Shown here: positions 1 through 12,900 of the stretch, piece after piece
Numbering within the stretch: position 1 is the first letter of the stretch
How the letters are laid out: each line of letters starts with the position of its first letter
Translations under genes and position numbers: made by a program
Notes under the pieces: model-generated
Database searches by the model: none
What the model was told of the DNA's origin: nothing
The model's input: the letters and a program-made list of their open reading frames with translations, nothing else
Assembly (NCBI GenBank): GCA_023634235.1
Contig: JAMKCF010000009.1
Span: 3,782,001-3,846,000 of the forward strand
DNA from: Pisaster brevispinus
Taxonomy: Eukaryota > Echinodermata > Asteroidea > Forcipulatida > Asteriidae
Direction of reading: 5' to 3'
Length of the DNA stretch: 64,000 bases

Positions 1-836
1 CCACAAACACCTGTTCAATTATACTGCATTCACACAATAAATGCCTGGGTCTTTGTAGAATACCTTATAGGAAATTACACTCTGGTAACAATTCTTTCAT
101 CTAAGTGACCCAAGTAGAATTCTTGGATATGACCTAAAACCGGTGCAATGTGTTTTAATAGTCAAGATGCTTCGGCAGATTTGGAACATCATACATCAGG
201 TGCAAAAAAGTTTTTTCTAAAAAGCTACAAAAATCCCTCTGATATCGATATTAATTTTCTGTTCAAACGTACTCTCCAGCAATTTCTCACTTTAGAAAAG
301 GAAAGAATGGGCAGTGATAAGTTTTTGTCTATGCTCTGTAGGCTATCTACAAATGGAGATAAGATGTATAGCTACAAATTAAGATACAGGGTATCTGGTA
401 TCCCATCAACTAGAATATACTGTCAAAAATAGCACAGGTCATTTTTTGTCTATCAAGGTATAGGTCTTTAAAATGTTAGCATGCGTAATGACTTTTCGTC
501 ATTTTTGAGACCCCTTAGTGCCTAAGTGAAATGTCCGATTGCTTTTATATTACATTTGATTATAAACTAGGTGCATATGTGTGACACTATAAGGATAGAT
601 TAGTCACACCTTTGACGGGTATTTGGCAGGGGTCTGAATATGTGTCATAGTTCTACTTCTAGGAGTAGGTTGGTTCAAGATGACCACGGGTGTGTTCCTT
701 CGACCCTTCCCTGTATTTCTGTATGTAGCGGTGCCCCACCCATGGGTCTGGACACGTCAGACTGACCGTTCCTAACTTGGATATAACACATTGATTTTAA
801 AGTGCATACAATGTACGGTAGAATGTTCGTACGTAA

Positions 837-837
<1 letters not shown>
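1..837. other. left edge, no supported gene
   Basis: Apart from the unassigned frame at 148-432, nothing recognisable is seen. Confidence 0.5.
148..432 (+). other. unassigned ORF of 94 codons
   Basis: An open frame from ATG with mixed composition (contains NPSDIDINFLFKRTLQQFL and ERMGSDKFLSMLCRL). No known motif, no clear splice sites, and no neighbouring gene. It may be an exon of a gene extending left, a decayed transposon frame, or chance. Confidence 0.15.

Positions 838-894
<57 letters not shown>
838..894. repeat. (AAC)n microsatellite
   Basis: About 19 uninterrupted AAC/CAA units. It produces long artificial poly-Leu and poly-Cys reading frames on the minus strand, which should not be taken as genes. 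Confidence 0.95.
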
Positions 895-895
<1 letters not shown>

Positions 896-1124
896 TTTTT
901 TTACAAAGGGTCTGGGGTATAGCTCTCGGGTCTGGTCATGTGAAAAATGCTTCAATATAGTTCTATGGTTTATGCACAAATAAACGTTAAATATCAAAAC
1001 AGTAACTGGTACTTGTTTGACATTCGAATGTCGAATATCGAACGTCAAACGAGAAACCAACTTCTCACCGGTGGCTATAAAGACCAAACACATCATACAA
1101 AACAGATAGGGCCTATGGATCAAG

Positions 1125-1535
1125 TCAGCGGTATGTTTACATTGACTTATCATGACATGATTGAGTCGAGTTAATCGGAACCTACCTCAATGTCTGAACT
1201 AACGTTAACCTCTGAACCTAACGAAAACCCGACAAATCTGCCTATCAATTTAAAACGTACCTTTATAATATCCAGTGAGTCTCCTGCTTTTGATAAACAG
1301 TACTGTCAGTAGTAATACCAAACAGTACTACTCATGTACTACCTAGTATTTTTTAGTAAGACCAAACAATCAACGGTATGTTTACATTGACATGCATGAC
1401 ACGATTGATAATCTAACGTTAACCTCTACTGGCCATGGTACACAAATAGAAACTCGACACATCTGCCTGTGCCTATATCAATCTAAAACGTACCTTTATA
1501 ATATCCAGTGAGTCTCCTGCCTTTGATGAACAGCC
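1125..1535. repeat. diverged tandem duplication, unit about 240 bp
   Basis: 1125-1305 and 1370-1535 share in order GGTATGTTTACATTGAC, CTAACGTTAACCTCT, ACATCTGCCT (ACAAATCTGCCT in the first unit), and AAACGTACCTTTATAATATC with CAGTGAGTCTCCTGC. No coding. Confidence 0.7.
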
Positions 1536-2980
1536 AGATAATCCATATAGCGTCATAGTTTGTGTCAAAAGAGACATTTCTAGGTAGAAGTTAGGGAAAC
1601 GAAATTGAAATCGAAACTCCCTCCATGTAAACTGTATTAATAGACCTGGAGAGGGCGCACTTCATAAACAATCCAAAATCATTAAAGGTGCTATGCATGT
1701 TACTTTTTGGAAGAGAAAATAATTATAGCAAGAAATAATAATTATTTACACTAGAAACAACAACCGATTTGATTGTCAAATATATTCATGATGTCGTAAA
1801 TCAAACTATGAGAAAAAAATATGAAGACTAAAATGGCCTCGATGTTAAGGTTACGAAATTGCACTATATGACTTAACAAGCTTGACCCGACATACATTTG
1901 AAGCCCATTCTGCTTGTATGTGGAATCTTGACTCAACATGAATATTTGCCCTACATACAATTATGAGAAGATCCAAACATCAGGTTGGGGGCATTGGGGC
2001 CAAACTACGTTCTCGAACGCGTTTTCCCCACAGGGTTTCGAGTTTTCGTAACCGACAAATACTATGTTTGGATCTGAAACAAGTTTGTGCCAAATATACG
2101 CAGTTAAAGGTTGTCACACAACGTTAAGGGTTATGATTATGTCAAAATCGACGTCTCCCCTGGCTGTCCTTTCCTGTTGGGCACACCTCACGCTTCACGC
2201 GTCTGGCATTGTTTCCTAGGGAATTGGAATTACACTGCCTGGCTGGAGTCAAACAAGTGAATGGGGGATAGCCAACAATAATTGTATAATTGGTTGTATT
2301 GGTAAACGCTGACAGCACCATCTAGTTCAGGAGGGGCTGATTCATGATAACCGCGTGTACCAGAGGTGGAATCACCTAAAGCCTTGTAGGCTTTAGTTTC
2401 ATTAAAATGCTGCTTCCATAATCACTGTGAATCTACAAGCATACATCAGGGTAAATGTATTGCAATTTTGATCGAAAAACTGAAAAATAGGATCAACCCT
2501 TTCTGTATGGTCAAACCAAACGAAATAACATCAGTGATGCCTGCTTCATGTTAAACAGCTACTTGAACGAAAACTTGATGACGGGAATGCTATTTGTTTA
2601 TAATGTGTTTCTTTATCATTTTTTTACATATTTTTACACTTCTGAATTGTTCTTAAATATTGAAGAAAAAAATAAGGCCCAAGTTTTGTGAAAAACTACC
2701 TACGTATGCACTTCTGCCGTTGACGGTGTGCGTCAAACTGACAATACTATGACTTCATTTGTGGGATATTCCTTTGTTATATATACGTCCATGTTACACC
2801 ATTTAGGTTTGCTTTGTTGACTGGGGGGGGGGCGGTGTTCTCGCATTCCATCCACATTCCAATCACTTTTCAATGCATTCCCGCCCCTTCATGTCACATG
2901 ACATTCTCAGTCTATTGTTTTATTAGCTATATTAAGGGTACATCTACTCAAGCATGTCACTTCAGGTCTCGGCACACGCT
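1536..2980. other. intergenic, nothing recognised
   Basis: AT-rich, with a short poly-G run near 2822. No splice-supported exon, RNA gene or clear repeat was found. Confidence 0.5.
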
Positions 2981-2982
2981 TA

Positions 2983-3490
2983 GTGAACACATTTCGCAAC
3001 TGCCTGCTAATTTCATCAACAAAAAACTTTGTTTTAAATCTTGCTATGTCGCAACAAGAAGAACACAATCTCGATCCGACTGACATTTTCAGCAATTCAA
3101 GGATTATTTCGACGAAAAGTTCCCCCCCCCCAATATCCAACGAAGGATTGAAGTTGAAGGAACATAAACAAACTCGAGTCGAAAGAGTTTAACAAATTGG
3201 AAAAAGTTGGACAAAATCAAGGTCGCATTACTGAAAAAGAACAACACTGGTATAGCAATAGAAGGAATTAGATTAGAATCGCCGACAACAGTAGGCTGGA
3301 TGCGTCACTGTTTCCCACCGCGAGAAGAGTTCTTCTGAGCATCTAGTCTTCCAAGCAGCAGAAGAAGATTAAATCTTCAGAAGAAGACGCTCCCAAAGAA
3401 ATAGAAACAATCGAAAGACGTCGCACACGTTCGGTCTCCAAGATGTTCAAATCACCAGCTAGTCCCGCTGATCGTCTGCTTTTTCGAGGT
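2983..3490 (+). other. possible decayed coding sequence
   Basis: Frames here read MSQQEEHNLDPTDIFSNSRI and, further on, KSSEEDAPKEIETIERRRTR followed by SVSKMFKSPASPADRLLFRG, a charged composition unlike flanking DNA, but split by stops and frameshifts. It could be a broken retroelement gag-like frame or an old exon. No family recognised. Confidence 0.2.
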
Positions 3491-3745
3491 ACATGTACAT
3501 CATTATTTATATAAGATGACTTAGCTCATTTTTTTTCCAAAATACCTCTGATTTCCTATCACCCAATATACTTTGGCGTAATTCCATCAGCGTCTACGTG
3601 CTTACCAAAATACCATGCTGTAAATTAAATAAATGTTTAATCATTAATTCAAAATTATTATGTTTCTTTTCGCTCCTTCATTTCCCCAGTCAGTCTCTAA
3701 AGTGAAACTGTTTGAGCGCAGCGAAGACGCATGAAAACTCAGTTA

Positions 3746-3874
3746 GGCCGTGTCCGAAACGGCGACTTCGGCTACAGCTACAGCTAGGTCAGCGCGTCTG
3801 CCAGTGTTGAAGAATAGGCAGACGCGCGCGAACTAGCCGTAGCTCTAGCCGAAGTCGCCGTTTCGGACACGGCC
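3746..3874. mobile_element. palindromic MITE, GGCCGTGTCCGAA family, copy 1
   Basis: Ends GGCCGTGTCCGAAACGGCGA and its complement TCGCCGTTTCGGACACGGCC are a perfect inverted pair. Both flanks read TTA (3743-3745 and 3875-3877), a 3-bp duplication as made by PIF/Harbinger-type transposases. Confidence 0.8.
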
Positions 3875-4262
3875 TTATATAAAACGGAGCTCCCACATGA
3901 CGTAAAATGCAAGTGATGACGTAACAGGGCTTTTTGCGAATCTTTCTCAAAAGCACCAGAAAAGGGTATTTAAAAGGATTGGGATTTGTTTTATAATTAA
4001 AATTTGTCTATCTCTCATGTGAATTTAATTTTCTTATTGATAGAAAACATTTTAAAATTGAAAGACCAAAACAAAACCATAAGGGTCTAATAATATTTGG
4101 TCCAGCGTTTTTATCAATTTTTTACTATAAAAAAATCAAATTTGTATATAAATGTGAGTTGCAACAATTTATCTTGATTTTATATAATCATTATAAATTT
4201 GTAAATTGTAAATCATTATTTACAATCAAGTTGGTTTTGTCAAAATACAGAATAAAATTATA

Positions 4263-4450
4263 TTAAGAACATAATGTGATCCTGGCTACGTGGCAGTTAA
4301 AGATTGTGTGGCTTCTGACTGGCACCCAGAGCAAAGATGTTGACAAAAATAGGCAGACTGGGCTAAATAGCTGTTGGTAAGAGCGCCGGCAAGTAAATCC
4401 GGAGGAACCAAATCCCGCTCTAGTAAATCTTTCTTTGGTCAACCCAGATT
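4263..4450 (+). mobile_element. tRNA-related SINE copy, family A
   Basis: Order of blocks: TGATCCTGGCTACGTGGCAG, TTCTGACTGGCACCCAGAG, GACAAAAATAGGCAGACTG, then the tRNA-like part TAGCTGTTGGTAAGAGCGCC (A-box-like) and GGAACCAAATCCCGCTC (B-box-like). The same order recurs at 14540-14790. Confidence 0.6.
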
Positions 4451-5044
4451 AACTTTTGTACAATTTACATGAATACATGTAGTACAGAATTAAAGTAATG
4501 GCGTTTCTTTGACAGGAAATTATCGTTTCTGTAATACAGAGTGCATGTAGAACCAAATCACTGAAATTACTGCAGGTATTTATTTCTTGTTACACATATT
4601 TTGTGGGGCTTTTTGTGTGTGTTGTATTTTTTTATGGAAAAACTGCAAAACTGAAATCAAATCCGTAAAATAAAAACTTACTTGTAAGAACTTGATTATA
4701 CCTTTTTTACAAACATACAATAATAGCAAATACAAAAAAGCTCTCAACAACATTTAAACAATTATTTTCCATTTAATGTTATTAATTGAAAGTACTCTCA
4801 TTATGTACATTCAGTTATCTACCACTAGTTTAATAAAATAATTTCCAGCATAAACATATAATTATTGCAAACCATTTCCTTCGATTTAAAGGTAGTGTCA
4901 TCGTTTGGTAATCATCCCAAAAGAAAAAAAATCAATTTCTGTCCAAAAACTTACTTGTTATAAAGATTGAAATGGTAGTAATCATCCTGTGCATAATATC
5001 ATCTGCAATGCCCCATTTATTAGAAATCAATAACAAACATTTTA

Positions 5045-5082
5045 ATCTGAGAAGTGGTTCATGCATGAATCACTTCTCAGAT
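5045..5082. repeat. 38-bp near-perfect palindrome
   Basis: ATCTGAGAAGTGGTTCATGC and its mirror arm ending CACTTCTCAGAT pair with only one mismatched position. The centre is TTCATGCATGAA. It may be the core of a decayed MITE. Confidence 0.8.
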
Positions 5083-5804
5083 TTCTGAAGGTTGGTGTCT
5101 ATTCACGAATGCTGCGGTTGGTACCCGCTGTAACCTCGCTAAAAGTGGATGAATTTGTGTGAAAATACAGAGATTTTTTTTCCCAGCAGGTAGACACTGT
5201 ATTTAGCAGAAACTTTTACCTGTGACTGTTAATATATATTTCTATATAATTTTACCTATAAATAAGCATTACCCATGGGGGGGGGGGCTGGCGGCAAATA
5301 TGAATTGGGGGGGGCAAAATGACAGAAAAGGCAGGGGGAATTGAAACATTTTTGAAAATGAAGGCCCAATTCAAGCAAATTTGTCCATTTTTGCACTTTT
5401 TTCCCCTGAAAATTGTTCTCCTTTTTGGGAAAAGCGCCATTTGTGCGAAATAATGGAGCGATGGAACATTAGCATGATGTCACAGGTGAAGGTTAAATTA
5501 AAATAACCACTGTTTACGAAAAAAGAAAACAACATTAGTAAAAGTACAAAATGATATATATAAATATCATTTACATTCACTTCCTAGGAAAAAATATATT
5601 TTGCGTGAAGACTTCTACTAATAGTAGTACATGGCAAAAAACACCCCGTTTTTAAACGACTTCTCTGATAAATAAACATATTTTGCACACACATGTGCCT
5701 GATACATTGGTATTGCCTTGAGCCTAAAATCATATAGCTCGATCTACCACTACCTTGGAACATTTACCACTGCACTTGCAATAAAACAACAAAATAGTCG
5801 CATT

Positions 5805-5930
5805 CCCTTAAGGTAATCCCTCTCCTGCCACTTCCCAGGTTGCATCCTAAGTTTGGTTGTGATTCTTGGTTATACGGCAGTTACTGACTGGCACCCAGAA
5901 ACAAGAGTAGGTAGGAGGGTGAAGAAAATA
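5805..5930 (+). mobile_element. SINE family A, left part only
   Basis: Shares GTAATCCCTCTCCTGCCACT, TTCCCAGGTTGCATCC, a GATTCTTGGTTATACGGCAG block and CTGACTGGCACCCAGA with the copies at 14200 and 14540. The tRNA-like part is missing. Confidence 0.5.
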
Positions 5931-6058
5931 GAAATTGTTACAAATTGTTGCCATATTGAGTAAAAAACCGCCTCGATGTTAATTTCAACTCATTTATGAG
6001 CAACCTGTAGTACCATGGAAACCAGGAAAAGGTAGATAAATACTTCTGATGATTTATA

Positions 6059-6424
6059 AAAATGAGCTGAAATTGGATAAAATCACAAGCGGTAAGCCTT
6101 GCATTTTTGTTGAAATGAGCTGAAATTTGATAAAACCACAAGGGGTAAGCCTTGCATTTCTTGCGAAAATGGGCTGAAATTGGATAAAATCACAAGGGGT
6201 AAGCCTTGCATTTCTTGCGAAAATGGGCTGAAATTTGTTAAAATCACAAGGGGTAAGCCTTGCATTTCTTGCGAAAATGAGCTAAATTTGGATTAAATCA
6301 CAAGGGGTAAGCCTTGCATTTTGGTTGAAAAAGGGCTGAAATTGGATAAAATCACAAGGGGTAAGCCTGACATTTTTGTTGAAAATGGACTAGAATCTCA
6401 TAAAATGTCAAGGGGTAAGACTTA
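6059..6424. repeat. minisatellite, about 6.5 units of 54-57 bp
   Basis: Each unit carries AAATCACAAGGGGTAAGCCT, TGCATTT and GAAAATGGGCTGAAATT. It lies just beyond the 3' end of the propeller-like gene. Diverged relatives are inside that gene's intron at 10230-10870. Confidence 0.85.
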
Positions 6425-6430
6425 TTTATT
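6425..6430 (-). promoter_or_regulatory. candidate polyadenylation signal of the propeller-like gene
   Basis: TTTATT on the plus strand reads AATAAA on the minus strand about 520 bases past the stop codon at 6951. It lies just before the 54-bp minisatellite. Motif match only. Confidence 0.3.
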
Positions 6431-6950
6431 TGGAGACCAATAAACAAACTTGCATTTCTCACACTAGTTGTTCTACTTCAAGCGGCAAATTTATTTGAGA
6501 TACGGACACCTTCCCTCTGTAAGACGGAACAAGTAGAGACCCACCAGGGACCACTAAAGAGTGATGAAGGGGCAGAAAGATCCCTAGACCTCATCATGAT
6601 TGCACACTGTAATAGTTGCATCTAATGACTCTCATTCCCCATGGTGAACCACTCTCTGGATCCACCCCTGGTGTGCAGTTAAACCTGCTCAACGAGATGT
6701 CAATGCCAGGCCTGGAATTACAAGGAGGCCATGTCCTCTGTTTCCCCCTGGTCTTGGCCTTGATGCCCCCTCAAAGCCATCCATAGAGTTTAAGATTTTC
6801 CAATGGAAGTGCCCTTTGCAAAATGGAAAATGGCCTTGCCCTCTCAGAGGAGGAAATTCCAGGCCTATAATGTAACAACTTAGGCCAATGGATGGCCATA
6901 ACTGTTCTTAACGGTCCTTAAAATCAGTCCAGATAAATTATTTCCCCACC

Positions 6951-9900
6951 TCATAAAGGTCTCAGGGCATGCAGCCATCCGTCCCGACAGCCAATCAAAA
7001 CTTCCTGTTCTCCGTTTTTGTCCAGATCAGCCACGGCCAAGGAGTTGATCCAGTCTGATGCTTGGTATCGATTGACTAGCTGTGTAGATGATGCAAAGAA
7101 CATTGAAATAACTAACAGTTTACAACTTCAAGGGTTCTTATAGAGACCGTGCTAGTCTCCCGTGTATGGGACCATGTTTTGGAACCACTTTGGTCCCTCA
7201 TACATTAATTTCATGCATGAATGAAACGACCTTTCTGTACTTGAATGGGTACCTATGTTCTATGCAAGACTTGCACAGTCTATGGTGCACATACTTCAGT
7301 AGCTAGATCAGGGATTTTTACATTATGGACCCTGTACTGGGGCCGATTTCATAGTGCTGCTGAACAGTAAGCAAATTTTTGTGCTAACTATGGCAGACAA
7401 ATTTGCTTAAGGGCAAGCGTATTTCACTGGTAAGCAAAAAAAAATTAGGTGGCCAGCTTGCACGTTCACCATGGATTTGCATTGTTACGTCATTTGATTT
7501 CATACAGTAAGCACCGGAAGGTTAGCATGCGTTTTCGTGTACTTATGGTAAGCAGCATTTTGAATTGGACATTCGGCCATTAAGCAGCTCTATGACATTG
7601 CGAGGTCCTGACCATCAAACTTTCTTAACTCCCTGTGAGCCTTCAATCTCAATCTGCTTAAGTTAATGCTAAGGACTTAATCCAACACAATACTGTCTCA
7701 GCCCTTTAAAGTTCCCATTTACACACCTGGGTCAAGAGAAGCAATTATGGTTAAGTGCCTTGCTCCATGACATAATTGCCATGACCAGGAATTGAACCCA
7801 CACTCTGATGATTCAGTCACCAGGCGTTCAAGAAGCTGCTGGCTGCTCAGGGCTCCAATTTGGGGGGAAAAGTTCACAAGACTGCAGGGCTTGTAGCTTA
7901 AATTTTTTGCTGGACCAGAAAATTGTTCACAAGACCGGAATCTTGACAGTGTCACGATTGGTTATACTTATGGATACAACTTTCATAACCACTCAACAGA
8001 ATTGAAGGATATTTGTCAGACTCAAAATCAATATTTCATTATAATTTGTATAAATGAAGATAAAGTGAGGTATTATTCGATCACACAAGTCATTAGTTTA
8101 CTGGCCCGATGCTAAAAACACTGGCCTCTGTCCTATGGTCAAGTGTTAACTTCAAGCCCTGCAGTGCTTTGGGAGACAGGGGACAGTGGTGACCCATTAT
8201 TTCGCAAACCGCAAACTATCAATGCTATCCTCTCAAAGTTTCAATAAACACCACCATACAACCAAGCTCTAAAACTGTCATCAAATCGGGATTGGGATAA
8301 TTGCTGTATAACAAGATGGTGTTGGGTAAAAATTCCTGGGTTTTTTTCCCTCAGACTTTTTGAGTACACTAGGTGTCAGCAGACTTACCAGGTAAATCCA
8401 TTGTTCTCAGAATTTGGCGCATGCTCAGAACCATGTAAACAATGGAAAGTTACCTGGTAAGTCTGCTGCCACCTAGCGTTCCAAGGTCTCCGATTGGCTC
8501 TGCAGCATGAAAAAGACTTCCATTATTTAGAATGACCCTTTACTTGAAGGAAAGGAAACCAACCTTTCTGTTGTGATACAGCATGACGTAGTTACTATGC
8601 CCAGCACTAAGCAGTGAATCTAACTCATCACTATGTCCTGTTGCTATGGAGGCAAGGTGCATGATGGGAAGCTGCATGTTTGCATACTCAGCCTTGTGTA
8701 TCTGCAATGTTGTAAAATGGAGAGACATTGTATCACTCAAACAAGAAATCCACGCATAACTGGAAGTTGTTGTGGTTTAAAGACCAATTCAATTCACAAG
8801 TGCTGCACGCCGCGCCGCCATTGCTGGGATGCTGGCAAAACAAGGTTTTGTACACAAAGACATGAAAAAACGTTGTCTTTTTAACCAATTATGTGATTTA
8901 GGTATCTTTCTCAATGATTTTCAGAATTTCCCCGACAGGGCAGCTTTAAACATAAAGATGTAAAGAACACTTGTTGTAACTAAACAGACACTGAACCCTG
9001 AAAATGGTGAAGACAATAGTTGAGTTTTAATGTGGTACTACACAGAAACTGCACTGTCTGGTATGAAATGTGTTATTTCAAGGTTTTTTTTCACTTTCTG
9101 ATTAGTTTATTCTACATCATTTTGTAAAGCTGTCATGTCAGGGAAATTGTGTAAATTCTTCAGAAAGCCACTTAATTCACAAAACAAGTTTAAGAGACTA
9201 CAGTTTTTCCATGTCTTTGTTTACAAAACCTTGTGCTGCTTGCATCCCAGTAATGGTGGCATGGCGTGCAGTATTTGGGCGTGCGGGCTAAAAAAGATCG
9301 ATTGATAGTCAGGGCAAAATAACTACAGAGCATCGGCTTCATGAACCAAGGTAGTATCAACAGCCAGCCATACCAGCAAACACCGGGGCAAATCCCTTCT
9401 CTTAACGATGAGTGTACAGAGTTCTTTAACATGCATTACACAACACGAGGGACCAATCGCTATCAATCAATCAAAGGTCATTTATAGAGCGCCAAAACCA
9501 AGTTTGTTCTAAGACGCTGAGGCACAGTTGAACGGTTAGTAAGCCTGCTGGAACGGGTGAACTTTAAGGAGTGTCTTGAATGAGGTGAGTGAGCTGGCGT
9601 TCCTGATCTGTACAGGAAGCTTATTCCACATTTTGGGGCCTTATACAGAGAATGATCTCTCTGCAAAAGTTGAATAGCGAGTTCTTGGCACAACAAAAAG
9701 GGAACAGGAGCTAGACGAACGAAGATGTATTTGTTGAGATCTCAATTTGAGCATGTCCGTGATGTACCCGGGGGCTTGTTTATGGTACGCTTTATACATC
9801 AGGATCAAAACTTTAAAGATGATTCTTTGAGAGATAGGAAGCCAATGTAGGTTGATTAGATGAGGTTGATTTGTCATTTGAAGGACCAAGCAACAAAGGT

Positions 9901-12900
9901 GACGTATCTTGCTAAAAGGTCACAGTTGTCAAGACTGGGACTTGAACCCACACTCTCTACTGATCAGTAAAAACAGAACTTGAGTCCAGTGCACCAGACT
10001 GCTCGGCCACAACACGCCACATGCTTTCAACCATCCCTAAACATTTTCAAAAACTGAGGACACAATTTGAACTGACCTGGAAGTTATTCATGATGAAGAT
10101 AGAGCCATCTTTACCCCCTAGGGCTACCTGGCTGGTCGACCCTTGAAAAACTTCGGTGGTCTGTAGCTCATCTTTGGCGAGGAAATTGCCACAACACATC
10201 TAGAAAAACATACAAAAACAAAACAAAACGGGGGTCAGCCTTGCATTTAGAATCTATTTTGTTTAGCGTAACACTATACCCAAAATCACAAAGTCACAAG
10301 TAGGTAAGCCTTGTATTTGGAGTTGGGCATAAGATTTAACATAACAAAATGGCCTTAAATTTGAACAAATCACAAGGAATAAGCCTTACATTTTTAGTCA
10401 GTTTTGAGACAAAAATTTTTAACAAAGCTAGAGACATACACGTAAAAGAATCACAAGAGGTAACTGCTTGCATTGTCAGTAAACTTTTAGCAGAAAATCA
10501 AACTAAAGCTAGAAACATAAACTTTAAACAATCACAAAAGCAAGCCTTACATTTTTAGTCTAAATGAAAGTAATGTTTTTGCCTTCGATTTGAAAAAACC
10601 CACGATTTGCCTCGCATTTTTCATAAATCTTTTTAGGGGAAAAAATTAAAAAACTTATGATAGAGACATACATTTTAAACAATCACAAGGGGTAAGTCTT
10701 ACATTTGTAGTCTTTTTGTACAAAAAATGAAACTAAAGCTAGAAAAATTAATTTGAAGCAATCACCATGCACTTTTAGAATGTTTTGGGCCGAAAAAAAT
10801 CAAAGCAAGTTTTTAGCCTTAAATTTAAACAATAACAAGGGGGTAAGCCTCACATTTTTTAAAAATATACAATTCAGATTGGGGGTCTAACGGTTGGTTT
10901 GAGCCCTGTATAAACCTTTCTCACTGACATCAAATTTCTAAAGCAATGTGGGAGGTCTGCCTTGCTAGAGTACTACACACATGTAACGTATGTACGCGTA
11001 GTGCCATCTAGTGTTGTGTTTGGTAGCACATGTTTGCACAGTAATAGTAACAATTGTGCGTGGCGTGTGCATGTAAGTTCTCCAGCATGGTGAGCGAAAA
11101 ACAAATTAGTGACGTCGTCTGAGAAGGGTCTACAGGGTTGTATTTTAGCAGGAGTCTATAAGGCCATGTCCGAATTGAGGCTTCGACAGTGGCTATGGCT
11201 GGATCACAGAAGTGTCCTATTCTTCAACATTGTCATTGCAGCCATCAGCCAAAGCCATAGCTGAAGCCGCTTGACTCGTAACACTGCCTAACAATTAGAA
11301 TGAAGAATCGAAACCAACTCACGGCTGTGACGACTGCCGGTGTTTTCAGAGTAAGTACAATAAGACCTTGCTGTATGAAGTGAAGGTTACATCTGTCGTC
11401 TGAAGCTAAGATATAATTACTCATCTGCCCTGAAGAACCCACCAGGATTGTTGCTAGTAGAGACCTGACTCCTGACGGACCGCTGTCTACCTGTTGGTAC
11501 AATTCGTACAAGTGTCAAATACCACATACTTAAAAGGATGGTGAAACATCTGATATGGATGTTCATTTAAAGGGGATGTGTCGTCACGATTAAAGCAGGC
11601 CTGTGGCTGTACATGTAAATTTTTATGAACTCTCACCCAGCTACTGCGCCCATGCTCTCTGTAAATCTAATAAAGAGAGAAAAGCGAATGCAGTAACTGG
11701 GTGAGAGTTGATAATTCCATCAACAGCCAAAGGCCTACTTTGATCACAATGACACAGCTCCTTTAAGCTGCAGGATTTTTAAACTAGCAAAAGTTTCATT
11801 GAAACAGGTGCTCCAATTCTTTACAAATAGAGCGGATTTAAAGTCATTTGTTTTACCAGGAGAACCAACATTCTGACACCAACATAACTCGAGTCCAATA
11901 ATTAAAAAATAAAAGGCATTTATTAGGTGGTTTTAATCATTGTATCAAAGTGCCTTACACTATTACTACCCTCAGGTTCATTGAAACAATTAGGCGTTCT
12001 TGAAACCATCTCAACTCCTTAGGATTATGCAGCACCGGCAGCCAAATGGGCGCACAGGCTGCTAACCATTCGACATCAAGATTCTCTACTCTTGCAGGTA
12101 TCCATTAACTCCTGGGTGATGAGAAGCAACTCTGGCTATAGTGTCTTGCCCAAGGACACAAGTGTCACAACCAGAATTCGAACCCACACTCTGATGATGA
12201 TTCAGCCATAAAAACTTGAGTTTGATGCTCCAGACCGCCCGGCCACAACACACTGCAATGCATCAATACAATAAACCTCTTGACTGTGAGACAGCACATC
12301 CATCCGTGTACTTACAGATTGTGAGACAGGGTTGAGTTGAAGTTTCCACAGATGACTGTATGGCAGTAAGGCATTGATGACACCTCCAGTATCTCCAGCT
12401 AGTAGACTCGGATTACCAGCTGTCAAAAGCAACAACAAAATCACACAAAAAAATAATTAAAAAAACAAACATAGAACTTCTGATACTTTGAAACAATCTT
12501 GAAGCTTGTTCCTGCTTCACTCCAAAATAAAATTGTAGTTACATTAATGTATTTTTTCCTCCTGCCCTTCTCCCTTCAAATGGCACAACCACAAATTTTC
12601 GTTGACCTGGTGAATCTTTTCTTTGTTCTACCATTGCTTGGCTCATTTTTGTAGCAACATCCCCATTGGTTTTGTACATGAAAGTGAAGCGAGGATGTAT
12701 TTCACAGTTGGTAGAGCACCGGCACGCTATTCCGGCTGTCCCATTCTACTCCATTTTTTTCCCCCACCAAAATATGGAGTTTTAATATCAGACTTTTGGG
12801 TGTACATTTGCATTTGTCAACTGATGGACGCATTAAGGGCGGAGCTTAATGGATTGGTATTTTGGTGCAACTCTACCTAAGCAAGTCCATGCATTGTAAA

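Larger units (their letters stand above)
3878..6058. other. intergenic, repeats only
   Basis: Contains two SINE family A pieces (4263, 5805) and the palindrome at 5045. The rest is AT-rich with G-runs at 5278 and 5310. No gene supported. Confidence 0.5.

Noticed and set aside
675..1153. Minus-strand frames with long poly-Leu and poly-Cys
   Set aside because: Produced by the (AAC)n microsatellite; no splice or homology support.
6059..6424. CRISPR-like array of regularly spaced repeats
   Set aside because: Both repeat and 'spacer' portions are conserved between units, and the genome is eukaryotic; it is a minisatellite.
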